From Actinoallomurus bryophytorum (GTDB lineage Bacteria > Actinomycetota > Actinomycetes > Streptosporangiales > Streptosporangiaceae), in contig NZ_VFOZ01000001.1 of the NCBI RefSeq assembly GCF_006716425.1, positions 3,286,001-3,350,000 on the forward strand: a stretch of 64,000 bases of DNA, given 5' to 3'. Positions 9,526 to 19,000 of the stretch are shown here, piece by piece (within the stretch, counting starts at the first letter, position 1; each line of letters opens with the position of its first letter). Made by a program: the position numbers and the translations under genes. The notes beneath the pieces are model-generated. The model was not told the origin of the DNA, did not search any database, and was given only the letters and a program-made list of their open reading frames with translations.

Positions 9526-9996
9526 CCCCGCCCGCGTAGTCGCCGACGGCTCGGCGGCCCGCCCGGTCCTCACCAAGAGGAGACATCGGCGGGCGGTCTG
9601 GTCGTCGATGTCGCGGGCGCCGCGCGAGCGGCACTGATCGCCCGGTACGGCCGCGAAGGCCGGCTCCGGTGGTCGCTGCCCAAAGGCCATGTCGAAGGCG
9701 GAGAGACGATCGAGGAGGCGGCGGTGCGCGAGGTCGAGGAGGAGACCGGCATTCGTGGCCGGATCATCGCTCCTCTCGGCGCCGTCGACTACTGGTTCTC
9801 CGCAGACCGCCGGCGCATACACAAGACGGTTCATCACCACCTTCTTCTCGCCACCGGCGGTGTTCTCTCCGCCGCCGACCTCGAGGTCGCCGAGGTCGGG
9901 TGGTTCCCCCTCGCCGAGGTGGCCGGCCGTCTCGCCCATGCCGACGAGCGCCGCCTCGTCGCCTCCGTGCCCCAACTCCTCGCAGGCGTGACGTGA
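9523..9996 (+). CDS. Nudix hydrolase (MutT4-like)
   Basis: 157 residues from a GTG placed just downstream of a TACCAT -10 element; in-frame starts farther upstream (ATG at 9484, 9322) give an unstructured leader. The Nudix box GHVEGGETIEEAAVREVEEETG is complete (G-x5-E-x7-REVEEE-x-G). Flanking text (HQEETSAGGLVVD, then DYWFSADRRRIHKTVHHHLL) closely follows the family found beside the CCA enzyme in Mycobacterium (MutT4). Nudix enzymes hydrolyse nucleoside diphosphate derivatives; the substrate here is unknown. Overlaps the next gene by 4 bases (GTGA). Confidence 0.88.
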   Translation: MPRPRSRRRLGGPPGPHQEETSAGGLVVDVAGAARAALIARYGREGRLRWSLPKGHVEGGETIEEAAVREVEEETGIRGRIIAPLGAVDYWFSADRRRIHKTVHHHLLLATGGVLSAADLEVAEVGWFPLAEVAGRLAHADERRLVASVPQLLAGVT

Positions 9997-12059
9997 GAAG
10001 ACTCCTCGCCCTGGTCATCCCTCTGCTGCTCAGCGGAGGACCGGCGCTCGCCGCCACACCGTCGCCACCGCACGGTCAGGCCCAGCACACGGCTCGCGCC
10101 TCGCGCGACCGCCAGCCCGCGGCCAAGCCGCCCGTCGCCATCACCTTGGGGTCGGTCAAGCCCGCGTACCTGAAGGCGAGTTCGACGCTGCGCGTGAGCG
10201 GCCGGCTCGTCAACCAGTCCCAGAGCACCTACCAGCAGGTCTCGGTCCGCCTCTGGTTCAGGTCTCGAGCGATGACGAGCCGCGGCGAGGTGGAGACCTA
10301 CGCCGACGGAAAGGGCCCGGATCCGCAGCAGGCGGGCCAGCCCCGGGTGATCTCGGCGACCCTGCCGGTCGGCGGGCAGAAGAGCTGGAGACTCTCGCTC
10401 TCGGCGCGCCAGATGGGCCTGCGGACGTTCGGCGTCTACCCGATCATGGTCGAGGTCAGGAACAGCGCCGGGGTCGTCCTCGGCCATCAGCGCACGTTCG
10501 TCACCTACTACCCGGCCGGCACGCCGCTCCAGCGGACCAAGGTCGCCTGGGTCTGGCCGCTGATCGACCAGCCCCACCGCGCGGCCGACACCACTTTCGT
10601 CGACGACCAGCTCGAACGCCAGCTCGGCACCGGCGGGCGGCTCTCCACCATCGTCGGCGCGGCGCGCGCGACGAAGACTCCCCTGAGCTGGCTCATCGAC
10701 CCCAGCCTGGTCGACGACGCGAACAAGATGGGGAACACCGACGGCTACAACATCAAGGGCGACGCCAACCGCTCGCAGAGCGTCGCGGCGCTCACCTGGC
10801 TGACGACACTGCACAACGCGGTTGCCAACGACCGTCTCTTCGCCACGCCGTACGCCGATCCCGACGTGACGGCGCTGGCGGACCGGGGCATGAGCGATGA
10901 CGTGAAGGCCGCCGCGCAGGAGGGGACGCGCGCGCTCGCCGACGTCCGCCTGAGTGGCGCGACCACCTCGACCGCGATGCCTCCCGACGGGCTCCCGGTC
11001 GACCAGGCCACGCTCTCCTCCCTCGTCGCGAGCGGCTCTCGTACGATCCTGCTCAGCAGCGCGGTCCTGCCGGACGCGCGGGTCGAGACGTTCACCCCCG
11101 ACCCCGTGGTGAACAAGAACGTCTCCGGCACGAACGTCAAGCTCGTGGCCTACGACGACACGCTGCGCAAGATCCTCGGCCAGCCCACCACCACGCCCGG
11201 CGGGACGATCCTCGCCGAGCAGCGCTTCCTCGCCGAGACGGCCATGATCACCGGCGAGGCGCCCCAGAATCCGCGGACCATCGTGATCACCCCGCCGAGG
11301 CGCTGGAAGCCCAGCGCCACCTTTGCCAAGGCCGTGCTCAACTACACGGCCAAGGCCCCCTGGCTGAGTCCGGTTCCGCTGAGCAGCGTCGAGACGCTGA
11401 AGCCCACCGAGCGCACCTTCCAGCCGCAGAAGAGCCCCCTGGGGCTCAGCAAGAACTACCTGCGGCAGGTACGCGACCTGCGCAGCGACGTCCGGAAGTT
11501 CACCTCGATCTTCGAGCCACCCGCCAGCGACTTCACCCTCGGCATCGCGCGTACCGAGTCCTCGGCGTGGAACGGCCAGTCGCGACACGGCAAGCTGGTG
11601 CGCGACACGCTCAAAGACGAACTCGAAAAGTCCATGGGGCGAATCAAGGTGCTGAACGACGGCACCACCATGGCCGGCAAGTCGGGCCGCATCCCGATCA
11701 CGATCTCCAACGGGCTCGATCACGGCACCGTGACGGTCACGCTGCACGCCTATTCGCAAAATCCCACGCGATTGCGCGTCGACGCCGTCGACCGCACTCT
11801 CAGACTCGAACACGGGCACAAGGATCAGGTCACGCTCGACATGAAGGCGTCGGCCAACGGCATAGCCGACGTCTACCTCCAGCTCCGTACCCCCAAGGGC
11901 GAGGATTTCGGTGGCGCCCACGTCCTTCGCGTGAACGCCAGCGGTTACGGACGAACCGCGCTGCTCATCACGGGCATCTCACTTGCCGTACTCTTCGTCG
12001 GCGTCGCCATTCGCATCGTGCGCCGTCGAGCCGACAGAGCGGGGGAGTCCGTTGAGTGA
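9993..12059 (+). CDS. DUF6049 family secreted/membrane-anchored protein
   Basis: 688 residues from the GTG that overlaps the Nudix stop. An N-terminal signal peptide (RRLLALVIPLLLSGGPALA) is followed by an extracellular region of about 600 residues. That region includes Ig-like beta segments (LKASSTLRVSGRLVNQSQ) and a polysaccharide-deacetylase-like middle (TKVAWVWPLIDQPHR). One C-terminal helix (ALLITGISLAVLFVGVAI) precedes a basic tail. It corresponds in position to Rv3909 and its Streptomyces equivalent, always next to murJ. Function is unknown; a role in the wall near the MurJ flippase is inferred from conserved linkage. Confidence 0.88.
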   Translation: MRRLLALVIPLLLSGGPALAATPSPPHGQAQHTARASRDRQPAAKPPVAITLGSVKPAYLKASSTLRVSGRLVNQSQSTYQQVSVRLWFRSRAMTSRGEVETYADGKGPDPQQAGQPRVISATLPVGGQKSWRLSLSARQMGLRTFGVYPIMVEVRNSAGVVLGHQRTFVTYYPAGTPLQRTKVAWVWPLIDQPHRAADTTFVDDQLERQLGTGGRLSTIVGAARATKTPLSWLIDPSLVDDANKMGNTDGYNIKGDANRSQSVAALTWLTTLHNAVANDRLFATPYADPDVTALADRGMSDDVKAAAQEGTRALADVRLSGATTSTAMPPDGLPVDQATLSSLVASGSRTILLSSAVLPDARVETFTPDPVVNKNVSGTNVKLVAYDDTLRKILGQPTTTPGGTILAEQRFLAETAMITGEAPQNPRTIVITPPRRWKPSATFAKAVLNYTAKAPWLSPVPLSSVETLKPTERTFQPQKSPLGLSKNYLRQVRDLRSDVRKFTSIFEPPASDFTLGIARTESSAWNGQSRHGKLVRDTLKDELEKSMGRIKVLNDGTTMAGKSGRIPITISNGLDHGTVTVTLHAYSQNPTRLRVDAVDRTLRLEHGHKDQVTLDMKASANGIADVYLQLRTPKGEDFGGAHVLRVNASGYGRTALLITGISLAVLFVGVAIRIVRRRADRAGESVE

Positions 12060-13860
12060 CCTGGAGCCGGGCCGCTCGGAGGTGGCCAGCACGCTGCCGG
12101 ACATTCCGGTGATCGGCCCCACGACCGGTCCCACCGCCGATCCGGCGGACGATCCGAGCACGCAGGTCTTCGACACCTCCGAGGGCATCAAGGCCGCCGA
12201 GTCGGAGTCCTCCGGCTCCCGCGGTGGTGTCGGCGGCCTGCTGAAGTCCAGCGCCGTCATGGCCGTGGGCACCGTCGCCTCGCGGCTGCTCGGTTTCGTG
12301 CGCAACGCGGTCATCGTGATCGCGCTCGGCACCGGCCCGCTCGGTGACGTCTACAACGTCGCCAACACCTTCCCCAACGTCGTCTACGACATGCTGCTCG
12401 GCGGCATCCTCACCGCGGTCCACGTGCCGATGCTCGTACGCGCGCTGGAGAAGGACCGCGCGTACGGCGAGGAGTACGAGGCACGGTTGCTCACGATCGT
12501 GCTCGGCGGCCTGCTGGTCCTCACCGGGATCGCGATGTTCTGCGCGCCGCTCCTCGTGGACCTGTACGCCAGCGGCTTCACGCCCGACCAGCACAAACTC
12601 GCCGTGATCTTCGCGCTGTTCTTCCTGCCGCAGATCTTCTTCTACGGCGTCGGCGCGCTGGCCGGCGCCTCGCTGAACGCCCGCGGCAGCTTCGCCGCGC
12701 CGATGTGGACACCGGTGCTGAACAGCGTGGTCGTCATCGTCGTCGGCGGCGCGTTCCTGGTCGTCGCCGGGCCGGGCGTCACGCCGTCGAGCATCAGCAG
12801 CAGTGATGTCACGCTCCTGGCCGGCGGCACGACCCTCGGCATCGTCGTGCAGACCCTCGCGATGTGGCCCTCACTGCGCAAGGTCGGCTTCAGGTTCCGC
12901 CCACGCTTCGACTTCCGCCGCGAGGAGCTCGCACCGGTCGGCGGCATGGCCCTGTGGACGCTGCTCTACGTCGCCATCATGCAGATCGGCTTCGTGGTGA
13001 ACACCAACATCGCGGTACGCGCCGGGGTGCGCGGCGAGAAGGAACACCTCGGGTACGGCGTCGGGCTCACCCCGTGGAACAACGCCTACCTGCTGTTCCA
13101 GCTCCCGTACGCGATCGTCGGCGTGTCGGTGATGACGGCGCTGCTGCCGCGGATGAGCCGGCACGCCTCCGAAGAACGCTTCGACCTGGTGCGCGACGAC
13201 CTGACCACCGGCCTCAACCTGTCGTCGGTGATCATCATCCCGTCCGCGGCTCTGCTGTTCGCTCTCAGCCCGGAGCTCGTCACGGCGTTCTTCTCGCACG
13301 GCTCCACCGGCGTCGCGGACGGCCTGATGATCGCCAACGTGGTGCAGGCGTTCGCGCTGTCGCTGGTGCCGTTCGCGATCTTCCAGCTGCTGCTGCGGGT
13401 CTTCTACTCCCTGGCCGACACGCGGACACCCGCGCTGATCGCGATCGGCAACATCGCGATCAGCATCACTCTCGGCCTGATCGGCTACGCAATCCTGCCC
13501 ACCGACATGATCGTCGAGGGCATCGCCATCGCGCTCGGCATCTCGTGGGTGGTCGGCTGCATGGTCGCCGCGCTCATCCTGCGCCGCCGCCTGGCCGGGC
13601 TCGAAGCACGACAGATGGTGCGCACTCACGTCAAGATCGCGGTCGCCACCGTTCCGGCGTTCGTTTTCGCGCTCGGAGTGCACGAACTCTTCGTGAAACT
13701 TTTCTATTATCAGCTGATCACTTCCGTGGCGGCGCTTGCCGTCGGAGGCGCGGGGGCCGCTGTGCTGTATGTGCTGGTTGCGCGCAGGCTGCGAATCTCC
13801 GAGGTGGAGACACTGGCCGGAACCGTGATGCGCAGGTTGCCCGGACGTGTCTCGAGTTAG
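12052..13860 (+). CDS. murJ: Lipid II flippase MurJ (MviN)
   Basis: 602 residues from a TTG at 12052 behind GGGGGAG; the start overlaps the preceding stop by 8 bases. An unstructured acidic N-terminus of about 60 residues precedes the MVF/MATE fold. The first helices carry SSAVMAVGTVASRLLGFVRN, followed by GDVYNVANTFPNVVYDMLLGGILTAV. About 14 hydrophobic segments follow, with GYGVGLTPWNNAYLLFQLPYAI near residue 345. MurJ flips lipid II across the cytoplasmic membrane for peptidoglycan synthesis. Unlike Mycobacterium MviN, the chain ends here without a fused kinase-like domain; that domain is encoded by the next gene. Confidence 0.93.
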   Translation: MSDLEPGRSEVASTLPDIPVIGPTTGPTADPADDPSTQVFDTSEGIKAAESESSGSRGGVGGLLKSSAVMAVGTVASRLLGFVRNAVIVIALGTGPLGDVYNVANTFPNVVYDMLLGGILTAVHVPMLVRALEKDRAYGEEYEARLLTIVLGGLLVLTGIAMFCAPLLVDLYASGFTPDQHKLAVIFALFFLPQIFFYGVGALAGASLNARGSFAAPMWTPVLNSVVVIVVGGAFLVVAGPGVTPSSISSSDVTLLAGGTTLGIVVQTLAMWPSLRKVGFRFRPRFDFRREELAPVGGMALWTLLYVAIMQIGFVVNTNIAVRAGVRGEKEHLGYGVGLTPWNNAYLLFQLPYAIVGVSVMTALLPRMSRHASEERFDLVRDDLTTGLNLSSVIIIPSAALLFALSPELVTAFFSHGSTGVADGLMIANVVQAFALSLVPFAIFQLLLRVFYSLADTRTPALIAIGNIAISITLGLIGYAILPTDMIVEGIAIALGISWVVGCMVAALILRRRLAGLEARQMVRTHVKIAVATVPAFVFALGVHELFVKLFYYQLITSVAALAVGGAGAAVLYVLVARRLRISEVETLAGTVMRRLPGRVSS

Positions 13861-14044
13861 GAGAGGGTGCCCGTATGGTGGGAGAGCGCAACCGTCTACG
13901 GGTAGTAACCCAGAGACGCTCCTCGAGCGTCCTACCATCGGGCGGGTTCGCTCATAACACCGCCCACGAGGCATCGAGGGAGGGTCGAAGGCGTAAGGGA
14001 GCCACGGCACATATGGGACGCGATTACCTGCGCCGGACGCCGCG

Positions 14045-15613
14045 TTGAGCACGTCCGTCATCGAACCCGGAACCCGCCTTGCCGGTCGTTACCGCTTGGA
14101 CGACCGCGTAAGCGAAGCGGGTGGTTCTACATTCTGGAAAGCGACGGACGAGATTCTCGCCCGTCCCGTCGCCGTACTCACCTTCGCCCCGGGCTTTCCC
14201 CGGGTCCACGACGTGGTGACCGCGGCCCGCGCCGCCAGCCGGCTGACCGATCCCCGCCTCACCCAGGTCTTCGACGCCGACGACAGCGGCGAGCAGGCCT
14301 ACGTCGTGAGCGAGTGGGTCACCGGCGAGACGCTTGAAGATCTCCTCATCGAAGGCCCGATGGAGCCCGGCCGCGCGGCCGCGTTCCTGCTCGAGGCCGC
14401 CGAGGCCCTCGCTTCCGCACACGCCGCGGGCCAGGCTCACCTGTGCCTCACGCCGCACAACCTCGTGTGGACCAGCGGCGGCACGGTCAAGGTCACCGGC
14501 CTTGGTGTCGAGGCCGTACTCGCCGGCTCCACCTCGGATGCTCCGGCGGCGGAGGACACGCAGGGGCTCGGCCAGCTGCTGTACGCCGCCCTCACCGGTC
14601 ATTGGTGCGGAACCGACGGCGCTCAGCTGCCGATCGCGCCGTCCGGGCCCGACGGACGGCCGGTCCCCCCGGGCCAGTTGCGGCGCGGCATGCCGCAGGA
14701 CATCGACGAGATCACCTGCCGGTCGCTGCACATCCCGACGCGAGGCGCTCAGGAGCCCCTGAACGCTCCATCGGCGTTCGTCGCGGCCCTGAAGAAGGTG
14801 CCGCGCTCTCCGTTGCCGTTCGTGCCGCTGGGGGGCTCTACGCCCGGGGTGGTCTCCCGGCCGGACAACCCGCCGCACTCGCACTCGAGCACGTCGACCT
14901 CGCCGGTCGACCCGCTCTCCCATACCGTTCCGGACGCCGGGTCGTCCCGTACCCAGCGCACGTCCGCTCCCCCGCGCGCCCCTCGTCCGGCACCCGTACG
15001 CCACGCGTCCGGCGGCGGAGGGGGGATCAGCATGCCCGTACTCGCGGCGATCGCGGTCGGCGTCCTGATCCTGGTGGCGCTCGGCGGCTGGGGTCTTTCC
15101 CGCATGGGCGGCGGCGACGGCGGCGACGGCTCCAAGGACAAGGCAGGCACGAAGACCAGCACGTCCGCCAAGCCGACCTCCCAGAAGCTCACGATCCAGG
15201 CCCCCTTGGCCTACAACCGGGGCCCGCACCCCGACGGCGCGGCCCCCAGCGACCTGGGAAAGGCCACCGACTCCAGCAAGACGAGCTACTGGACGACCCA
15301 GCACTACAGCTCCGCCACCTACGGCGGGTTGCGGTCCGGCATCGGGCTGGTCCTCGACATGGGCAAGACCGTGACGGTCTCCGACGTCAAGGTGCTCATG
15401 CCCGCGGGTGCCCCGGGCACCGTCGAGTTGCACATCGGCGACTCGCCCACCTCCAGCACGCCGCAGATCTCCACCGGCCCCGCGAGCGGGCAGTTCGAGC
15501 TGGCCGGCAAGCAGGCAAAGGGCCGCTACGTCATGTTGTGGTTCACCAAGCTGCCGAACATCGGGGAGTTCAAGGCCAAGGTGCGCGATGTCGCGGTGTA
15601 CGGAACGGAGTAA
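14045..15613 (+). CDS. Membrane-anchored pseudokinase with discoidin-like C-terminal domain
   Basis: 522 residues from a TTG; no ATG or GTG fits and no clear ribosome site is seen. Residues 1-260 have a protein kinase-like fold (GTRLAGRYRLDDRVSEAGGSTFWKATD, later LLEAAEALASAHAAG). The catalytic residues are missing: the HRD loop is HLCLTPHNL, the DFG is GLG, and there is no VAIK lysine. One membrane helix (PVLAAIAVGVLILVALGGW) lies near 340. After it comes a discoidin/F5-8C-like extracellular region (GKATDSSKTSYWTT, VLDMGKTVTVSDVKVLMP). It matches the C-terminal half of mycobacterial MviN, which binds FhaA when phosphorylated and regulates MurJ. Likely the same regulator as a separate protein. 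Confidence 0.85.
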   Translation: MSTSVIEPGTRLAGRYRLDDRVSEAGGSTFWKATDEILARPVAVLTFAPGFPRVHDVVTAARAASRLTDPRLTQVFDADDSGEQAYVVSEWVTGETLEDLLIEGPMEPGRAAAFLLEAAEALASAHAAGQAHLCLTPHNLVWTSGGTVKVTGLGVEAVLAGSTSDAPAAEDTQGLGQLLYAALTGHWCGTDGAQLPIAPSGPDGRPVPPGQLRRGMPQDIDEITCRSLHIPTRGAQEPLNAPSAFVAALKKVPRSPLPFVPLGGSTPGVVSRPDNPPHSHSSTSTSPVDPLSHTVPDAGSSRTQRTSAPPRAPRPAPVRHASGGGGGISMPVLAAIAVGVLILVALGGWGLSRMGGGDGGDGSKDKAGTKTSTSAKPTSQKLTIQAPLAYNRGPHPDGAAPSDLGKATDSSKTSYWTTQHYSSATYGGLRSGIGLVLDMGKTVTVSDVKVLMPAGAPGTVELHIGDSPTSSTPQISTGPASGQFELAGKQAKGRYVMLWFTKLPNIGEFKAKVRDVAVYGTE

Positions 15614-15798
15614 TCCCGTCGTATCGGGCATGATCGAGCGTGGACGGCTAACATCAATTGCGTGCTGAAGGCCCCCCGAGACGGAGATTCCGGCATTAGC
15701 CGCTCCCATCTAGGGGTGTGCCCGCGCGACCGTGCCCATTCAGGCGCCGGGCGCGCGTTCGGCGAGAACGCCTGCGACGGAACGGGCTGACGGGGATT

Positions 15799-16428
15799 AT
15801 GGCGATCATGCGTGGGGGACGCTCGGTCGAAGCCGCTCCGGACAAGGAGTTGCTGAGACGGCACGCCGAGGGCGATCCGGATGCGTTCTCCGAGCTCGTA
15901 CACCGGCATCGGGACCGTATGTGGGCCGTGGCGCTGCGTACGCTCGGCGACCAGGAGGAGGCCGCGGACGCGTTGCAGGAGGCGTTCCTGTCGGCCTACC
16001 GCGCGGCCGGGCGCTTCCGCGGCGACGCGGCGGTGACGACCTGGCTGCACCGCATCGTGGTCAATGCCTGCCTCGACCGGCTGCGCAGGCGTTCGATCCG
16101 ACCGGTCGTGCCGATGGGCGACGACGCCACGCTCGACGCGATCGCGCCCAAGAACAACGACCCGACCTCGGCGCACGAGGTGTCCCTGGACGTCAGCCAG
16201 GCGCTGCAGCGCATACCCTTCGAGCAACGGGCGGCTCTCGTCCTCGTCGACATGATGGGTTACGCGGTCGACGACGCGGCCAAGGTCCTGGACGTCCCGC
16301 CGGGCACGATCAAGAGCAGGTGCGCACGCGGCCGGGCGAGGCTCGCACCACTACTTGGGCACCTGCGGAACCAGGGAGGCGGCTCCGCCGTCAAATCTGC
16401 GGAGGAAGGAGGTGGCAAACCCGCGTGA
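15799..16428 (+). CDS. sigM: RNA polymerase ECF sigma factor SigM
   Basis: 209 residues from the ATG at 15799; the frame is open further upstream but the conserved region begins here. Region 2: DPDAFSELVHRHRDRMWAVALRTLGDQEEAADALQ then FRGDAAVTTWLHRIVVNACLDRLRRR. Region 4: IPFEQRAALVLVDMMGYAVDDAAKVLDVPPGTIKSRCARGRARL. It is followed by its zinc anti-sigma factor with a GTGA overlap. The position between the murJ block and trxB is that of Rv3911/SigM. In mycobacteria and Streptomyces SigM answers oxidative or osmotic stress; the regulon here is unknown. Confidence 0.92.
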   Translation: MAIMRGGRSVEAAPDKELLRRHAEGDPDAFSELVHRHRDRMWAVALRTLGDQEEAADALQEAFLSAYRAAGRFRGDAAVTTWLHRIVVNACLDRLRRRSIRPVVPMGDDATLDAIAPKNNDPTSAHEVSLDVSQALQRIPFEQRAALVLVDMMGYAVDDAAKVLDVPPGTIKSRCARGRARLAPLLGHLRNQGGGSAVKSAEEGGGKPA

Positions 16429-17174
16429 CTGCCGCACACCTTGATTATGAGGAGCTGGCCGACTTCGCCGAGGGAATTCTCGACGATGACAAGGCCACAT
16501 CAACTGAGGAACATCTGGCGTACTGCGACGATTGTCGCCGACGCGCCGCCGAGGTGGCGGAGGTCTCCCGCGTTCTGGCGCGGGCACCGACGCCGCCGAT
16601 GCCCGCTCATCTCGTCGACCGTCTCGATGCGGCACTCGCCGCGGAGGCGGCCTCACACGTGCCCGCACACCATCACCATCGCCGGTTTCAGTTCGTCGCC
16701 GCGGCTGCCGCCGCGGTCGTCCTGGTGGGCGGGGGAGCCGCCGCCGTCCGTACGGTCATGGACGACGGGGACACCGGCACCGTGAGGGGCACCCAGCCGC
16801 CGATAAGCGATCGGACGCATTCGAGTCCACCTGGCCCGGCCATCGCCCGCGCCGTTCCGTTCACGGTCGTTCAGACCGGGACGAAATACACGGCTGCGGG
16901 TCTGGAGTCCCAGGTCGCCGGCGCGCTGGCAAAGCCGGTCGCCGGCGGGCACAAGGCGATGAGCGCGGCGGGTGACACGCTGAACGCCTGTGTGACACGC
17001 GTGGGCGGCGGAAAGGTTCCGCTGCTCGTGGACTCGGCGACCTACAACGGCCTGCCGGCCACGGTCGTCGCACTGCCCGGAAACGACGCGGCGCACGCGG
17101 ATGTCTGGATCCTGGGCGCCGGATGCACGGCGTCGAGCCCGAACGTCCTCGCGCATCGCCCGATCACTCGCTGA
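16425..17174 (+). CDS. rsmA: Anti-sigma-M factor with zinc-finger (ZAS) domain
   Basis: 249 residues from the GTG overlapping the sigM stop; a very strong ribosome site (GGAGGAAGGAGG, 16401-16412) sets the start. The N-terminal domain carries the ZAS motif HLAYCDDCRR (H-x3-C-x2-C) near residues 30-37, which binds the sigma factor and may sense redox. A histidine-rich stretch (HVPAHHHHRR) precedes one membrane helix (FQFVAAAAAAVVLVGGGAAAV) near 88-108. An extracellular C-terminal domain of about 130 residues ends with CTASS. Expected to hold SigM at the membrane until a signal arrives. Some ZAS anti-sigmas of SigM bind an Fe-S cluster; this cannot be read here. Confidence 0.87.
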   Translation: MTAAHLDYEELADFAEGILDDDKATSTEEHLAYCDDCRRRAAEVAEVSRVLARAPTPPMPAHLVDRLDAALAAEAASHVPAHHHHRRFQFVAAAAAAVVLVGGGAAAVRTVMDDGDTGTVRGTQPPISDRTHSSPPGPAIARAVPFTVVQTGTKYTAAGLESQVAGALAKPVAGGHKAMSAAGDTLNACVTRVGGGKVPLLVDSATYNGLPATVVALPGNDAAHADVWILGAGCTASSPNVLAHRPITR

Positions 17175-17183
17175 CACGACACC

Positions 17184-17219
17184 GAGCCGGTCTGTCCACA
17201 GGGCAGACCGGCTCTTTCG
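17184..17219 (+). terminator. Rho-independent terminator after sigM-rsmA
   Basis: GAGCCGGTCTG (17184-17194) pairs perfectly with CAGACCGGCTC (17204-17214) and is followed by TTTCGT, ten bases after the rsmA stop. Confidence 0.8.
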
Positions 17220-17266
17220 TCGTCCACAGGCGGTCTTCACGCGGTCTTCGCGCCGATGAACGATGC

Positions 17267-17293
17267 GGGAATCTCCGCGCCCTAGGATCGGTT
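17267..17293 (+). promoter_or_regulatory. SigR/SigH-type (thiol stress) promoter of trxBA
   Basis: GGGAAT at 17267-17272 and GTT at 17291-17293 are separated by exactly 18 bases. This is the Streptomyces SigR consensus GGGAAT-N18-GTT, the known class of promoter for trxBA. It lies 66 bases before the trxB start and after the rsmA terminator, so thioredoxin expression is likely induced by disulfide stress. No SigR gene lies in the window. Confidence 0.8.
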
Positions 17294-17358
17294 TACTCGA
17301 CTGCGAAGCTAAATGCGACCGGCGACCTGGACTCGGCCGGTCAGAAAGAGGCGCAACT

Positions 17359-18339
17359 GTGAGCGACGTGCGAAATGTGATCATCATCGGGTCGGGCCCG
17401 GCGGGCTACACCGCCGCGATCTACGCCGCCCGTGGTGACCTCAAGCCGTTGGTCTTCGAGGGCGCTGTGACAGCCGGCGGCGCGCTGATGAACACCACCG
17501 AGGTGGAGAACTTCCCCGGTTTCCCCGACGGCATCCAGGGCCCGGACCTCATGGACAACCTGCGCAAGCAGGCCGAGCGCTTCGGTGCCGAGCTGGTGGC
17601 CGACGACGTCACCGAGGTCGACCTGACGGCGTCGCCGAAGGTCGTCAAGGTCGGCGACGAGACACACCTCGCCCGCGCCGTCATCATCACGACCGGCTCG
17701 CGCTACCGCGAGCTGGGCCTGCCGAACGAAAAGAGGCTCGCCGGCCACGGCGTGTCCTGGTGTGCGACCTGTGACGGCTTCTTCTTCCGCGAGAAGCAGA
17801 TCGTCGTGGTCGGCGGCGGCGACTCCGCGCTGGAGGAGGCCATGTTCCTGAGCCGCTTCGGCCGCTCGGTGACGGTCGTCCACCGCCGCGACAAGCTGCG
17901 CGCCAGCAAGATCATGCAGGACCGCGCCTTCGCCAACGACAAGCTCCACTTCGTGTGGGACTCCGAGGTGGTAGACGTCCTCGGCGACGACCGCGTCACG
18001 GGCGTCCAAGTCCGCAACCTCAAGACCGGTGAGGAGACGACGCTGGAGGCATCCGGCATGTTCGTCGCCATCGGGCACGATCCGCGTACGGAGCTGTTCT
18101 CCGACCAGCTCGACCTGGACGAAGAGGGCTACCTCGTCGTCAACGCCCCGACGACCGAGACCAAGCTTCCCGGCGTGTTCGGCGCGGGCGATGTGGTCGA
18201 CCATCGATACCGTCAAGCCATCACGGCCGCGGGCACCGGGTCGGCGGCGGCGCTGGACGCCGAACACTGGCTCCAGGAGCAAGGCGCGGCCGACCTCACG
18301 CCACAGCCGGAGGCCGAGGTACAGCCGCAGGAGGCGTGA
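17359..18339 (+). CDS. trxB: Thioredoxin-disulfide reductase
   Basis: 326 residues from a GTG behind AGAAAGAGG. Flavoprotein that passes electrons from NADPH to thioredoxin. FAD-binding [17 protein letters not shown] at the N-terminus; redox-active [10 protein letters not shown] near residue 137; NADPH-binding [20 protein letters not shown] near 155; FAD motif [31 protein letters not shown] near 280. Length is normal; the C-terminal tail ([12 protein letters not shown]) is acidic and not conserved. A SigR-type promoter precedes it. trxA follows after 53 bases, forming one unit. Confidence 0.95.
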   Translation: MSDVRNVIIIGSGPAGYTAAIYAARGDLKPLVFEGAVTAGGALMNTTEVENFPGFPDGIQGPDLMDNLRKQAERFGAELVADDVTEVDLTASPKVVKVGDETHLARAVIITTGSRYRELGLPNEKRLAGHGVSWCATCDGFFFREKQIVVVGGGDSALEEAMFLSRFGRSVTVVHRRDKLRASKIMQDRAFANDKLHFVWDSEVVDVLGDDRVTGVQVRNLKTGEETTLEASGMFVAIGHDPRTELFSDQLDLDEEGYLVVNAPTTETKLPGVFGAGDVVDHRYRQAITAAGTGSAAALDAEHWLQEQGAADLTPQPEAEVQPQEA

Positions 18340-18392
18340 GCTCGCGCGAGGGCCCAGCATTTCTTATTCCGCAGTACGAGTGAGGAGATCCC

Positions 18393-18713
18393 GTGGCATC
18401 CAAGGCCGTCACCGACGCCGACTTCGAGGCCGAGGTACTCAAGAGCGACAAGCCAGTCGTCGTGGACTTCTGGGCGGAGTGGTGCGGCCCCTGCCGCCAG
18501 GTCACCCCGATCCTCGAGGAGATCGCCACCGAGCACGCGGACAAGCTGTCCGTCGTCAAGATGAACATCGACGAGAACCCCAAGGTGCCGTCGAAGTACG
18601 GGATCATGCAGATTCCGACGCTCAACGTCTACCAGGGCGGCGAGGTCGTCAAGCAGATCATCGGCGCGAAGCCGAAGGCGGCCCTTCTGAAGGATCTCGC
18701 CGAGTTCATTTAG
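18393..18713 (+). CDS. trxA: Thioredoxin
   Basis: 106 residues from a GTG behind TGAGGAG. The active site WAEWCGPCRQV is complete, with the cis-proline region IPTLNVYQGGEVV and helix KAALLKDLAEFI at the end. General protein disulfide reductase recycled by the TrxB encoded just upstream; both likely share the SigR promoter. A terminator follows. Confidence 0.95.
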   Translation: MASKAVTDADFEAEVLKSDKPVVVDFWAEWCGPCRQVTPILEEIATEHADKLSVVKMNIDENPKVPSKYGIMQIPTLNVYQGGEVVKQIIGAKPKAALLKDLAEFI

Positions 18714-18739
18714 GACCACCCGCTCTCCCGCGGTCTGGA

Positions 18740-18783
18740 AGCGCCGGTCTCACGTCTCTGACGTGGGGCCGGCGCTATTTTTA
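18740..18783 (+). terminator. Rho-independent terminator after trxA
   Basis: AGCGCCGG... (18740-18755) pairs with ACGT...CCGGCGCT (18761-18776), about 15 base pairs with one or two mismatches, and is followed by ATTTTTAC. Confidence 0.8.
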
Positions 18784-19000
18784 CGCCTCTGACCTGCTAA
18801 AACTCGCGAGAGCCTCGCTGGCCGACGAACTCGCTCCCCCTGGTGTGATCGGTTAAAGGAGGGGCCTGAGTGGCGCCTGGGACCCCTGAGGTGGCGAAAC
18901 GGCCAACCTGGGGGTAAGGGGGCCGAGGTTGTAGAGGTGCCCTTTAATTGATCTTCATTTGGACGGCGTGTCGCCTTGTTTCCGGGTGCTCTGAGGGGTG

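Noticed and set aside
9834..11921. A 695-residue open frame on the minus strand
   Set aside because: It is the antisense of the DUF6049 gene, which has a signal peptide, membrane anchor and conserved neighbours; the antisense translation is low-complexity. Similar long antisense frames over the transporter, gyrA and IS110 genes were rejected for the same reason.
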